Positions 14,514-41,797 are shown, counted from the first letter of the stretch. The stretch: DNA of 64,000 nt from Lichenostomus cassidix (GCA_008360975.2 CM039182.1:51534491-51598490), one strand, 5' to 3'. The notes: generated by a model from the sequence alone, not told the origin. Translations and numbers: made by a program.

Positions 14514-17500
14514 CCCAATCTATATGAGCCATTTTTGTCCCCATTTGGGGACACGCTCAAACTGCAACCTGTAACAAGCTGTGAATTGATCTGTTTAACC
14601 TATGTCACAAGTAATAACTGTCTCTTCTCCTGATTTCCAGCCTGCAAAGGACATGGGATGCGCAAGAAAAGGTTTTAGGCTTTGAGAGTTGGTTATTGGA
14701 CTGTGATGCTTTCAGAGCAAAAAGCCAGCCCATATTTGGTGTATTTTCTTTCACAGGCCCCTACCTTTTACCCTGCAGGTCTGTCTGATCCAAAATCCTT
14801 CTATAATATGCCTGTAATAAGTGTTGCAAAAGATGAGTTGTAACATATTCAGACCAGATATCACATCATACACTAGCTAATCCAACTGTCAGTTTCCTAC
14901 CTTCACAGAAAAAAGGAGATAAAGAGTGGAATCGGCAAGTAATATCCCTTTCTAGTGCTAATAGTGAAATTAAGTGCAATGATTTTCAGATGGTAGCTGT
15001 ACCAGCCTTGTGGATTTGTCATGATTTACCGGCAATGCCCCTTGCTTTTGCTGTAGTCATAGACAAGGCATATCAGAGCTTCCCACTGCAGGCTGAGAAC
15101 AAATTTTTGGAGCTGAGAAGGGATCTTAAGAAGTTTGCTCTTTATTAGTGACCTCAGTAGTCCCTTCTGATACGAACTGGCCACAGTGATCCAATATCCT
15201 CCTTCTAACTGGCCACATGGAAATGCAGCTGATTAGTGGAATAGTGTAATGAGTAACCACATCTGAACAAGACTTTTTCTTCACAGCACAGCCTTAGTAG
15301 TGAGATGAAACACTAGACTCGAATGCAGACTTAGAGGACATAATTTGCCAGACAGGGATGTAAAATGAGCCACACAGTGACTTTTAGTGCACAAGCAAGT
15401 TCCCCAAGCAGAATTGTTCAGAGAAGTCAGTTCCTGCTTGGCTTTAGCAGTGGATGGGTGAACCACAAGAGTCAGGCAGCAGATGAGGTTACAGTAAGAA
15501 GATTTTTTTAAATGAGGGATACCCAACATATGGTTCAGTGTATTTGGCCCTGTGTTATTAAGGCAGAATATAAGAAGTAGTATCAATTTCATATTTCACA
15601 TGAAAGAACTGAACTGAGCTTGCATCAGTTACATTGTGAACGCACTCAATAGCCCAATTCAAGTTGCTGCCCAAATGCAGCAGATGAAATAGGCTGTATC
15701 CCTGAAGGACTCAAGAGAGCTGGAAGGAGGTAGTGTTGCTATTTTTGCTATGGGGATGGGACATCTGTGGCCATTGATGAATAGGGAGCCAGTGTCAGTG
15801 ACATAATACGGGAACATGCTGTCTGCCATAGCATTGTCCCTCTGAAGGCAATCCATCAGCAATGCCATTTCTCTTCATGCCTTTCCCTAATTCTGCTGTG
15901 GGAATGGATCTGTTCAGCAGTGGGTGGAAAACATCTGTCTCACAAAGCTTTTGCATCCTTAGAAACCACAGACTCAGCGATTCCTGCATGACAAGAAACA
16001 ACAACTTCATTTCTGTCCCTGTCCAATTTCACGGCTAGAGCCCACAAAATCTTATCAGCATGATTTAAGTGTGCTGACTTCAGTAGTCATGCAAGTAAGG
16101 GTTCCCAGGATCTCTCTCTGTTTTCCTTATTTGAAGAAGCTTCAAGTAAAAGACTTCTATTCTCAGCTGAGTTTTGTCATGAACTTCAGTTTTTTGCTTT
16201 AGGTATGAGTACTGATTGCACATTGCTTCTTTTGTAATGTCACGATGAATCCCTTCAAGTCTAATTTTCTTTTCCGAGTCCATTTTTCATCCTTCATTAG
16301 AAAACAGAATAAAGGATGCTTTCTCCTGCTTAGCCTTAAAGACCCCTTCTCTCCCAATTCTCCTGTATTCTCTTGGGGATTTTGTACACAAGCTTCCTCT
16401 TGCCCTGCCTCTAGTACAGCTGAGAATATTACTATAAAGAAAGCAACATCTCAAAAGCCCCAGAATTACCCCATTTATATGTTCAGCAACTAATGACACT
16501 CACCATCTTAATTGACCTGGTCAGTGTTGGAGGATTTGGTTTTCCCTTCCAGTCTCACAGAGTACAGGAATTAAACTCAGACACAGCCACTGGAGTGGAT
16601 AAGCAAGGAGGAGAGAAGCCACCACTGTAGCCAATACCACTGACTGACACATCCTGCCTCCATCCACAGTTGCTTCCAACACTGTGTGTCTCACCAGTCT
16701 TCACTTTAAAAGCCAAGGGATTTTTGGGGGAGATGAGAAGGTGGCCAGGGGATCTGAGAGGGAGGACTACAGAAGCACAGCACAAATTCTATGTATTTGT
16801 CACACTTGGAAGGTTAATTAGAAAGAAGGGACAAAGTAAAATTTTTGTAAAGTTTTAAGAAGGTTTAAAAATGGTTTTCAATTTTTTTTATGATTGTGAA
16901 GTACGTTAGGCTGTTATAGAGTGAATCCTCACTGAAAGGCCATCAGTCATAACAACTTGACTTTATTACATCAAATTGGGAACTATGGGCTGGGGAGAAA
17001 GTCGTTAAAATCTTGATGGATTTAGGAAATAAATAGCTGGGTCTGTGCCGGGACAAGTAATATTTACTTAGGTAAAATGCTGAATTCAGGATGAAGTAGT
17101 TTTCAGGAACTGTACACAGAACTAATTTTCCAATAAGGAGAGAAATGTATCAAAGACTGCAACTGCTGTTATATTCATCTAATATATCCATAAGATCTTG
17201 AGGTACTTCATAACATAAGGTCACATTTGTCATTTTGGTTTCTGCAGAGGGCAGAAGAAAAATTACTCAAGAATGGAAAACATGATTGTTTAGATTCCAT
17301 AAATTCTGGGTTACTTATGTTCGGTGTCATCATAAAATTCCACATTAAGAAAGATAGTTATATATAGTCCTGGAGGGATAATTCTTATGGGCTTTGTTTC
17401 TTCTCTGATTTGTGAAATTAATCAGAAAGCCAAGTGGCATTTGAAAAGCACAAGCTAATCTGTCTGTTTTTTCCCAAACACCTTTTTAATTTATCCCACC

Positions 17501-18202
17501 AAACTTGATGTTGATGGATTTGTGTGGGAAAAGGAAATGGACTGATAAAAATATCCATTTCTCCTGCCTCTGCTTTGATGTGTAAGAGAAGAACTGGTCA
17601 GTCATTCCTCAGACTGTAGATACAATCCCCTCAGCCAGTTTTGTTTGCTGTTAGAAAGCACACAGAGGTCTTGCCATCATAAAGTAGCGTGGCAGCCAGA
17701 ATTTCAAGGAAGAGATACTTTGAGGGACAGTAGTCATATTCTGAAATAAAGTGAGGTCTTCTAATTTCACATTCTTATCAAGAGCAGCTGCACATGCTTT
17801 GTTGCATTAGAAATTCATGTCCGGGTGGTAGAGCATGACTGGATGAGGTCTGGAATCCTGGATCAGTTTTGCATTGAGCACCCAAAGAGAGAAACCCAAG
17901 GTGAGATCTGTCTCCTATGACCATAAGCAAGCTGGCTCTGCTCTGCACATGCAGCCTCTCTGTGCTTAGTTACACAACTGAGCAAACAAAGCAAGCTGTA
18001 TGCAGATAGGAGAGCTAACAAGGCTGAGGACCCGGAATCCAGGAACTGGTATGCACAGCACTTCCAGCATGTCCAGGACACCAAGATGCACATTCTTGCA
18101 TGAGAGCCCAGTGAACTTACAAGACCTTCCAGATGCTGAGTTTTGGAGCACTGTGTTGGCCCAGAAACAAGACAAATACTCAAGGGAAGATCCAAGTAAT
18201 GA

Positions 18203-18224
18203 AAACAAACAAACAAACAAAAAC
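18203..18224. repeat. (AAAC)n microsatellite
   Basis: About four to five AAAC units in tandem within intron 15. Confidence 0.85.
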
Positions 18225-19380
18225 CTAATAAAATGAGTAGTTGCTTCACTCTTCCTTCCCCAGACCTAGACCAAGTTATGAGAGAAGATCTGCAGCTCTA
18301 CCTGGCATTTTGAAATTTTTCTGGTTTCTCCTCTCAGTGAGAGGGATTCCAGAGCAGTTTTCCTGGCATAGGCTCACTCCTTACCCCCTACTTGACCTCC
18401 TCTGGAGTTGTTTTGAGATGATCCATTTTCTTTAAGTCAGTGCAGGGAGCGGATACCACAAACTGGACTTTACTTCCTGTGCTCTGTTTTCCAGAGGTGA
18501 TGTCACCCTCTCTGTAATGCTCTCCTTCCTCAGTAGACACCACAAAGACCACAATTCCCATGAAGGGCATACATCTCGTAGCCCAGCGGCACCTGGGGAA
18601 TGCACCGTGCCTCTCATGCTCATTAGACCATCAAGTGAATGCAGTCAGTGTTTTCATCTATGTTGTTTTTTTGGACTGTGCTGCCAAATTTTGGAGCATT
18701 TTAAACTCAAATGGAGGGTGAATGACTTGCTAGTAGAGGTCTTGGCTCTCTGGGTAGCTATTGTACCTGTTTACGTTACCAATAACCTAAGACTTTGGAT
18801 TCTAAGGGAAATGTATCATGGACACTTGCCAACAAACTATAGCCAGAGAGAGTGCTGTCAAATTCCGTTTTTTGATGAGAGTCTGTGTATCTGCTACCCA
18901 AGTTTTCCATTGCAGTGGAAAGTCTGGAAATTGAAAACTTTACCTAATCAGGAAACAAGCATTATGCAGGAAGAATGCAACAAGGATCATTGCAGACATA
19001 TTTCCATGTGTATTTGTGTCCTTGTAGCAGGGGGAGGCTTCTTCTGTCCTCCTCCACAGTAAGCCTCGGGCTCTGCACAGGAAATCCATGAATTTTATGT
19101 ATCTATGTCCCCCCCCCCCACTTGTACTACATGCTAAAAAGTTGTTTTAAAACATTCTCTAAACTAAACATGCAGCATAGCTGTTTCTCTAGCTAAAAGA
19201 TTTTGGAGCAAGGTTGTTGACTGATATTTAATGGAGTGTATGACTATTATAAATTCCTACATTAACACTTGGGCTGCTCTGAAACACAAATTTTTCAATC
19301 AGTAGCACACTTCTTAGTTGGAATTACCGAAGTATGTAGGCCAGAGCTACTATGTTTGTAATGTTCATTTGTTTTTACAG

Positions 19381-19416
19381 GTGCAAAGGGCCAGGTCTTG
19401 AAGGCTGTCCAAATGG
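19381..19416 (+). CDS. EGFR: EGFR exon 16 (end of domain IV)
   Basis: 36 bp against 39 in human (residues about 627-640), one codon shorter. Encodes CKGPGLEGCPNG, the last cysteine pair before the membrane. Both ends have the expected phase. Reading through the donor gives an immediate in-frame TGA at 19418-19420. Confidence 0.95.
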
Positions 19417-20709
19417 GTGAGTATTTCATCTGCTACAATTAATGGCAGAGCTGGAAAGAATGCGTATGTGTTTACATTTCCACACTGGACACTGCAAGGC
19501 TAGGACTAAAGTCTTCAGCTCTTTACAGGGAAGTGACAGATTAGAGAAGGCTTAGACTTACAAAAATAGTTTAATGAACTGAGAAATATTGCTACTGGCA
19601 AAAGACTTTAAGATCTTGTTCTGCCTACAGTTTTTGTCAAGGTGAGACCTGGGATCTGTTACTGAAGAATAAAAGGAGGGGGTGGAAAAAGAAAGGATTA
19701 AGGGCAGAGAGAGGTATGTTTAGGACTGATATAGTTACCTGTGTTACAGGGACCTCAGAGATGCAGAGGGTCTTTTCCAGCCCTGTGATCTGTACATCTC
19801 CAAGTGCTGCGTGCCCAGATGAATGCTCATTTGTCACACTCACGTCAGATCTTATATCTTACTGTTTGGCTTCATAATGTGCTCAAGGTCACGCAACAAG
19901 CAAACAGTCTTCTCTAACTGAGAGAGAGGGGTTTAGTTTCTGGCCACAAAGTCATGCTATGGCAAGACAAATTCAGCCTGGAACTACTGTTAAAAAGTGA
20001 CTGCATTTAATAGTAATCCCTGGGGCAACTTAGAAGAATGCTGGGAAGAATCTCTAAGTACAAACCAAAAAACAACCTTGGAAAACAGGTTTTTCTTTTC
20101 AGCTTAAATTTGCAATTACAGAGGCTCTAATAAAGAGGCAGCAGTGTGTATGTACAGTGGGGATAGTACACACAATACCTGGCTTCAAACATCTGTACTT
20201 GTAAGGATGATGTGATGTTCCCTGTGATCCTTACAGCATGGCCCTCGAATAATGGGGGGATGTCAGCTGCATTGCAGGCAGCACAACTGTGTATGCCCTC
20301 CTGAGAGGCCTTAACTCCACATGCTTTGTTTCTCTGATCACATGTGGGTTGCCCACAGCTGGCACACATAGGCATCACAGATTTGATGCTCATGTGCTTG
20401 GTGGTTTTGTCAGAGTAAGAAATCCCCTCACTTAAGCTATGAGGATCAGTTCCAATTGTGAGTTTGAGGGAAGAATGAAGGCTCTTAGTTTAAGCCCCGA
20501 TGGAAATTAAGCACCACTTTGAACAGATTACTGGATGAGTAACTTAAAACCACAGGTGCCCAAGAAATCTGAAATGTCAAATAGGCATATGTGGGTTTCC
20601 AGAGTGTGTGTTTGTTCAAAACCTAAGGCTTCCTGAAACTTCTGTAGGGCTTCTTCAAAATCTTACACCTAAGAATTTTTTTCTTTCTGCATCCCATCTT
20701 GTGCTGCAG
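19417..20709 (+). other. EGFR: EGFR intron 16
   Basis: 1.3 kb, no recognised repeat or gene. Acceptor TGCTGCAG. Confidence 0.8.
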
Positions 20710-20851
20710 CTCCAAGATCCCCTCTATCGCAGCTGGTGTTGTCGGAGGTCTCCTGTGCCTGGTGGTGGTGGGCCTGGGCATCGGGCTCTACCTGCGGAGA
20801 CGCCACATCGTCAGAAAGCGGACCCTGCGCCGGCTGCTGCAGGAGAGGGAG
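20710..20851 (+). CDS. EGFR: EGFR exon 17 (transmembrane and juxtamembrane)
   Basis: 142 bp, the human length (residues about 640-687). Encodes a hydrophobic helix of about 23 residues (from [11 protein letters not shown] to GIGLYL), with the small-xxx-small dimer motif, then the stop-transfer and juxtamembrane basic stretch [19 protein letters not shown]. The threonine of KRTLRR is the residue that PKC phosphorylates in mammalian EGFR. More GC-rich than its neighbours. Donor GTGAGC, phase 0. Confidence 0.98.
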
Positions 20852-23854
<3,003 letters not shown>

Positions 23855-23953
23855 GGACTTTGGATCCCAGAAGGAGAGAAGGTTAAAATTCCTGTTGCTA
23901 TTAAAGAGTTGAGAGAGGCTACATCACCAAAAGCCAACAAGGAAATACTTGAT
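23855..23953 (+). CDS. EGFR: EGFR exon 19 (kinase, catalytic lysine and helix C)
   Basis: 99 bp, the human length (residues 729-761). Encodes [20 protein letters not shown]; the VAIK lysine codon is at 23903-23905. ELREA, the start of helix C and the site of human tumour deletions, is intact. Confidence 0.98.
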
Positions 23954-31800
<7,847 letters not shown>

Positions 31801-31956
31801 GGAATGAACTACCTGGAGGAGCGGCGCCTGGTGCACCGTGACCTTGCTGCCAGGAATGTCCTCGTTAAGACTCCTCAACACGTGAAGATCACGGACTTTG
31901 GGCTGGCAAAGCTGCTCGGTGCAGACGAGAAGGAATATCATGCTGAGGGAGGCAAG
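31801..31956 (+). CDS. EGFR: EGFR exon 21 (catalytic and activation loops)
   Basis: 156 bp, the human length (residues 824-875). Contains HRDLAARN (catalytic Asp codon 31840-31842) and DFGLAKLLG (metal-binding Asp 31894-31896; the Leu equivalent to human L858 at 31903-31905), plus EYHAEGGK with the activation-loop tyrosine. Confidence 0.98.
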
Positions 31957-32757
31957 GTAAAGCATACTGCAAAATGAACTGAGCATCTGCTGGTGTTTGT
32001 GCTTGTGCAAAAGCCTCAAACAAAGGGGGGGAAAAGGGAGTGTGTTTTTCAAAGCTCTCAGCTGCCTTCTCAGCATGCTGCCTTTGAAGCCTGTGGAAGT
32101 CCTCTGAAATTAGCCAAAGCAGCATCAGGCCAGTGAGACTGCAGTGGGAGCAGAGGTAGCAGAGCAGCAAATGCTTTTGAAATTCCCACCCAGAATGTCT
32201 GGGAAAATTCATCAGCATAGCCAACACCAATAACATTGTGCAGTTATAAAGAGAAAGGGAATGTTGTATATTTATAGCAGAAGAAAGACCTGTCAGACTT
32301 GGTTCAACAGGCCTTCGTGTTGTATTGCGTGCTGATGGAGGGAATGCGTCCTGCTGAGAAATTAAAGAGAAGCTGCTTGCAAATATTGCAGAGGCCATAA
32401 ATAGAAACCATATGAGTGTACATCAGTCTTTGTCATGGAGCCTAAGTTTGGATTTGTGTCCTGTTCTGATAGAAGGGTAAAAAGTAGTTATTTGACCCTT
32501 AAAAATATTGTAAAACTGTTTAGCAAGAGAGATTTCTGATATACCTAGTATTCCACATGTTTCCAGGTTCTTCATAATATATGAAAACAATAAAGGGGGA
32601 TTCAAAAGTTGCCTGTTCTACCATTCAGATAGTTGTGTTTGCTATTTTTGGCTTTTTCCTTGTGCAACCAAACTATTGATTTACACACCACCTGGTGGTA
32701 AATATCTATGATAAATTTTGGGTCAGCCTCCTAAGGATTCTTTGTGAATTTTACTAG
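31957..32757 (+). other. EGFR: EGFR intron 21
   Basis: 0.8 kb with a TTTTACTAG acceptor. No recognised element. Confidence 0.8.
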
Positions 32758-37139
<4,382 letters not shown>

Positions 37140-37307
37140 GGAGATGATAGGATGCACCTGCCCAGCCCTACGGACTCCAAGTTTTACCGCACTCTGATGG
37201 AGGAGGAGGATATGGAAGATATAGTGGATGCTGATGAGTATCTCGTGCCACACCAGGGCTTTTTCAACAGCCCTTCAACATCTCGCACTCCTCTCTTGAG
37301 TTCATTG
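37140..37307 (+). CDS. EGFR: EGFR exon 25 (proximal tail)
   Basis: 168 bp, the human length (residues 983-1038). Encodes [16 protein letters not shown], an acidic [15 protein letters not shown] stretch with the Tyr matching human mature Y992, and [13 protein letters not shown]. The FYRTL region corresponds to the mammalian AP-2 and endocytosis signal. GDDRM replaces the human GDERM. Confidence 0.97.
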
Positions 37308-37400
37308 GTAGGAAATTTTTCCACTGTGGAAACATGACAAGCAATTTTAAGAGTGAGCTGCTTCTCATAATGTCTGTATTTTCTTTCTCTGTCTTTTAAG
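37308..37400 (+). other. EGFR: EGFR intron 25 (93 bp)
   Basis: A short intron with GTAGGA donor and TTTTAAG acceptor. Confidence 0.9.
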
Positions 37401-37448
37401 AGTGCTACCAGCAACAATTCTGCTACAACCTGCATTGACAGGAACGGG
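37401..37448 (+). CDS. EGFR: EGFR exon 26 (tail)
   Basis: 48 bp, the human length (residues 1039-1054). Encodes SATSNNSATTCIDRNG. Bounded by an AAG acceptor and a GTAAGT donor, both in phase 0. Confidence 0.95.
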
Positions 37449-37548
37449 GTAAGTAGAATAACCTTTAATAAAGGAGTAACTCCTCCTATGTGGATCAGCT
37501 TCTACAAATGAGTCCCTTTAATATTGTTTTTCTCTACTTTCATCCTAG
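37449..37548 (+). other. EGFR: EGFR intron 26 (100 bp)
   Basis: A short intron with GTAAGT donor and CATCCTAG acceptor. Confidence 0.9.
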
Positions 37549-37654
37549 CAGGGGCACCCTGTGCGGGAAGACAGCTTTGTCCAGAGGTATAGCTCAGACC
37601 CAACAGGCGCCTTCTTGGAGGACAGCATGGATGACAGCTTCCTGCCAGCCCCAG
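37549..37654 (+). CDS. EGFR: EGFR exon 27 (tail, CBL site)
   Basis: 106 bp against 109 in human (residues 1055-1091), one codon shorter. Encodes [19 protein letters not shown]. The RYSSDP motif matches the CBL TKB-domain docking site (human mature Y1045), so receptor ubiquitylation control appears kept. Ends one base into a Glu codon completed in exon 28. Confidence 0.97.
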
Positions 37655-38675
37655 GTAAGTACCTCCCCTGTGTTTCCGTCCCATGGTCACTCATTCACAA
37701 GCCATTTGGTTGCAAATACAATCATTTTCCTTCCTTTTCTGTAGAAAGAAAGCAATTCAAATGCTTTCTACCATTTTTGCTCAGTAAGTGGGAGTGGAAA
37801 AGTATGCACATATCATTTTCCTAGCCTTTATCTGTTTACTTCTGACCATTTCTCATTTCAGTTCCCTCATGAGTCAGGTTCCTTATGGTAGCCATGTGTG
37901 GAATCTAGGCAGGGAGTTTGCATGTGTGGTTATTTGTTTACAGCTTTGTACTTGAGAAAATATCCTCTAAAACTTTGGTTTCATTCCTTTTACCATTTCA
38001 GCAATATAAAGAGTTTTATGGCTGTCTCACTGCTTTTAGAAATTGTTCTACAGAAGGTAGTTCATGGTTTCACGTGGACTTACAGTGTAGGTGGTCAGAG
38101 AGAGCCAGTGAGCACTGAGGGAGATGGGGCTGGATAATGCAGTGATGATGCTTTGTGTCCTTAAAAAATCCCAACCAACCGTTCCAAGAATATGCCATAG
38201 CTAAAAAGGGTGAAAGGCCCTGCGAGGAATAGCACTGACGTGAAATGTGGAGTCACTGTTACTGCCAGTCCTGAATTTTTTGGCATTTTCCTCATCTCTA
38301 AACATTTTTTTCAGGGAAACAGCTTCTGGCAGCTAACCTCCCAAACTGCCATTTCAGAACACTTATCTGGGACACAGCCACCCACATGCCACTAAAATCA
38401 GCAGTAGCTATCTCGCTGTCTCCTGGTCCAAGTCATCTTTCTGTTGGTTGGCAAACAAAATTCTTAAAGGTGAACCTCAGGGCAGTATGTTTGGTGCTAC
38501 AGAGTGGCAGTCCCTGCCTTTGGCTCTTTTCCACTCTGGGAAGTTCAGAGATATGCCATGTGTGAAGAGCAAGTGGCAGCTGGGTTGAAACTACATGTCA
38601 AGTGACAAAAATGGCTGCATTCATTTTATATCTTCCTTTTCATTCCTTCTCATTTTTATTTTCTTTTTATTCTAG
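37655..38675 (+). other. EGFR: EGFR intron 27
   Basis: 1.0 kb ending in a T-rich tract and a TCTAG acceptor. No repeat recognised. Confidence 0.8.
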
Positions 38676-39052
38676 AGTATGTAAATCAGTTGGTGCCCAA
38701 GAAAACATCTGCCTCAGCAGTCCAGAATCCAATCTACAACAACTTCTCTCTCACAGCAAACTCAAAAGTCCCCACAGACTCCAGCTACCAGAATTCACAC
38801 AGCACAGCTGTGGACAACCCTGAGTATCTCAATACCAACCAATCTCCACTGGCCAAGACAGTCTTTGAGAGCTCTCCCTACTGGATCCAGGCGAGCAACC
38901 ACCAAATAAATCTGGACAATCCTGACTACCAGCAGGACTTCTTACCGAAGGAAACCAAACCTAACGGTCTCTTGAAAGTTCCTGCAGCAGAAAACCCAGA
39001 GTACTTGAGGGTAGCGGCACCAAAAAGTGAATACATTGAAGCCTCAGCATGA
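38676..39052 (+). CDS. EGFR: EGFR exon 28, coding part, with stop
   Basis: 377 coding bases including TGA at 39050-39052, about 5 codons longer than the human coding part. Holds the main autophosphorylation tyrosines: EYVNQ (joined across intron 27; GRB2 site), IYNNF, SYQNSHS, DNPEYLNT, DNPDYQQDF and ENPEYLRV, the last matching the human SHC/PLCG site Y1173. The N-terminal third is more divergent from human than the rest, as expected for a disordered tail. The protein ends EYIEASA, which differs from the human end. Confidence 0.97.
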
Positions 39053-39960
39053 CCATAGAGAGTTTCTTCTTGCAGCGAGGCAAACCGGATAAGTGAACTG
39101 TTGGCTGCTGCAAGAGCGAACTCTGGCTCAGAGCAAATGGCAACCGCAATGCATCGAAAAGCACACCTCTCCATTTCAGCATGGGGCTTTGAAACTGCAA
39201 AGCCTGTCTGATGGTAGTTTGGGTCTTTCCTTGCCCGTTTCCATGTATTGAGGCCCATAGCCTGCGCTCGGATGCATGTTGGGATGGAGCAGGATCTTCC
39301 CGGACTGAAGAAATACAGATGCATTCCTTTCATTTTCAAATGGTAGCATGGTAAAAAGCCACTCTGGGATGAACTTGAGAGCTGTACACATTGTACAGTC
39401 GAATTCCTTTCTACATTCTGTATTTTTATAAATGTTTCTAACAGAATTTTTGGATCTTTTACAAGATCAGATGCTTGTACTGCTCATCTGCTAAGTGTTG
39501 CTCAGATCACCAGCAGGAAAAAAAATTATGTTCCAAAACTCCTGGAACTGAAACTGTTATTCCAAACCACCAGATTTTTACAAATTGGCTCCATATACTG
39601 CCTTTTGGCCCAAAGGTGAGAAGTGCATCTGAGGGACATATGGGCGATTCTGCCCAGAGCAGTGTGGAGTGGATTGGTCTGGGGAAAACTAGCACAAGGA
39701 GCAAAATGGCACAATGCATCACCTGCTGACCACTACTGCTATAAACTGACAAGAGGAACACACCTCCAAGTCACCCACACGTGATTATAAAGTGCTCACA
39801 AGTGTGATGGTTTTCTGATGGTCAAACACAAGACTTTTTTTTTGTTCTGATCCTTTATGCAGCTGTCAAGTTGTCAAAATGCCTTTCTTCTTCAACAAAA
39901 CTGTTGAAGATGTTGCCGAAACTGAAAAATGAAGTGTCAGATAATGTTTAACAGACTTCA

Positions 39961-39966
39961 ATTAAA
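39961..39966 (+). promoter_or_regulatory. Candidate proximal poly(A) signal
   Basis: ATTAAA about 0.9 kb after the stop codon. Common by chance; no clear GT-rich downstream element. Confidence 0.25.
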
Positions 39967-41791
39967 TGTCAAGGAAATGCAAATAGTGGCAAATTGGAGC
40001 ACTCACGAGACAGACTGGAAGAACTATACTAAATTAAATTTGACTAAGGCAAGAAACACAGGTAGCTCTAGCCCAGCAGCTTTATTTCTCTTCTTAAAGA
40101 CGCTCAGAGCAGAAATCATTTTCCTTATACATTTGGCAAAGAAAAGGGGTATCTAAGTAGTACACTTTACTTACTTCAAGACAGAATACTGCCAATACAG
40201 CCAAGGCAGAGGCTGGGGCTGGTTACATGTCCCTTTGGGGTTACTATCCTGGCAATGCAAGAGGAGCAGTGAGAATGAATTAAGGAAAGAAAGAATAATC
40301 TGGAGGGATGGAAAATATTATCTCCTTCGTCTGAAGCACAGGGTTACCTACTGCTTCTTCGAAATACCCAGCATCATCTTCTGGTTATTAGTGTGGTATA
40401 GACAGGCAAGGCAAGGCTAAGATTAGCTTGATGGTATAAATCAGTCACAGCAGCAAAAGTAACTAGTCTTTCCAGTGACCCATAAAATCATTCCATCATT
40501 AACATTTCTTATGAATGTAGGAGGAGTCAAGTGCCTAAAGTGTGAATTTAGTCAGTCCTTCATATGCATCCCACCAGCAGCTTGGCAGTGCTATTTTAAT
40601 CAAACCACTAGATCAGAAAGCAAATTCTCATTTGGGGACAAAGGCTAGTTGAATACTAGTTGAATGTTGGCAACTTGCTTGAGGGTAGCATTAGCAGCTG
40701 ATTCGGAGAGGATCTGTAGTCTATATTAAGTAGCTAGAAACAGTCAAATTTATGCTGCTGCTGTGTTTTGAATACATCATTATCTGTTTCAGTTTAAGTA
40801 TTGCCTCTGAAGTCCAGGATCAAGCAGCAAACCCTTAGAGCACCGTTTTTACAGATTTACTGAGGAAAGGAGATTTACAGTCATGTGATATAAGCCCTTT
40901 TTTAAGTAACATGCTTTAGCGCCTTGTATGTGTACAGCTCATGGGTCAGACTACAGTACAGTGTAAAGGGGCATGTTGGGTCAGAATCCAGAGATTGTTC
41001 TTGTTTGTTATGTGGTCTCACCATGACAGAGTCCCAGACACACTGGCATTGAAGATACAATGTTTGACTTGGATTATCACTGGCTTGTATTTAAAACAGT
41101 AACCAAAATTCAGTTCCCACGTCCAATTAGCGGCAGATTTCTCCCTGCATTCCTGGGAGCAGATTTGTTGTGTTGCTCTCACAAGTGTGCAACATGTGCG
41201 CACAGGCAACACTGCTTTTCCCCACCCACCACCCTGGCAGAAATGTACATAAAACTAAAAAAAGATCTTAACAGAATTCACAGATAATCTTTCAATTTGC
41301 TAAATCTGTTGTGTCTCCAAGCAGAACACTAGAAAATCACACAGTGCATATTCTCCCACAGAATCTTTCAAATGCTGTTGCACAAAGGAATTTATTGATT
41401 TTAATCTGTTTAATCTGTTAGCTAAAACAAGAAAGCCACTGAGAGAAATAGCAATGTGTACCACTAGCATTATGTAGCATGACAGTTATTTAATGGAGGT
41501 TAATACTTGCCCTTTAAAACAATTCAGGAGGGATTCAGTAGCAATTCATTGCTACTAACAAGGAAACTCATCTAAAAATTAAGCAATGTAAGTTTGAAAG
41601 AGCATCTTTCTTTGAATGTGATTTTTTGATGAAAAAAGTAGGAAAGAGGATGTAGGACCACAAATGATATGAATGTAGATTCCAGATTAACAGGATCAAC
41701 TATACATTGTTAAGTATTTCTGGTAAATAGGTGTCCTGTAAGCCATGATTTGTAAATTGGCAGCTCAGTAACGATTCAAAAGCCAGCAAAA

Positions 41792-41797
41792 AATAAA
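41792..41797 (+). promoter_or_regulatory. Candidate poly(A) signal
   Basis: Exact AATAAA about 2.7 kb after the stop, followed within 15 bases by GGGTAGTGCC. Confidence 0.3.

Larger units (their letters stand above)
13971..19380 (+). other. EGFR: EGFR intron 15
   Basis: 5.4 kb, the largest intron in the window. Holds an AATAAA at 14508-14513, an (AAAC)n run at about 18203-18224, a C-run near 19110, and a 181-codon open frame (18517-19062) with no recognised domain. No transposon recognised. Confidence 0.75.

Noticed and set aside
17820..17875. tRNA-like stretch GGTGGTAGAGCATGACTGG
   Set aside because: Only a loose A-box resemblance; no convincing B box or cloverleaf.
18517..19062. 181-codon open frame on the + strand in intron 15
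   Set aside because: No recognisable domain or family, erratic Cys- and Trp-rich composition, and it lies within an intron. Judged to be chance.
31889..32398. 169-codon minus-strand open frame across exon 21
   Set aside because: Antisense shadow of the conserved kinase exon plus flanking intron; no protein family match recognised.
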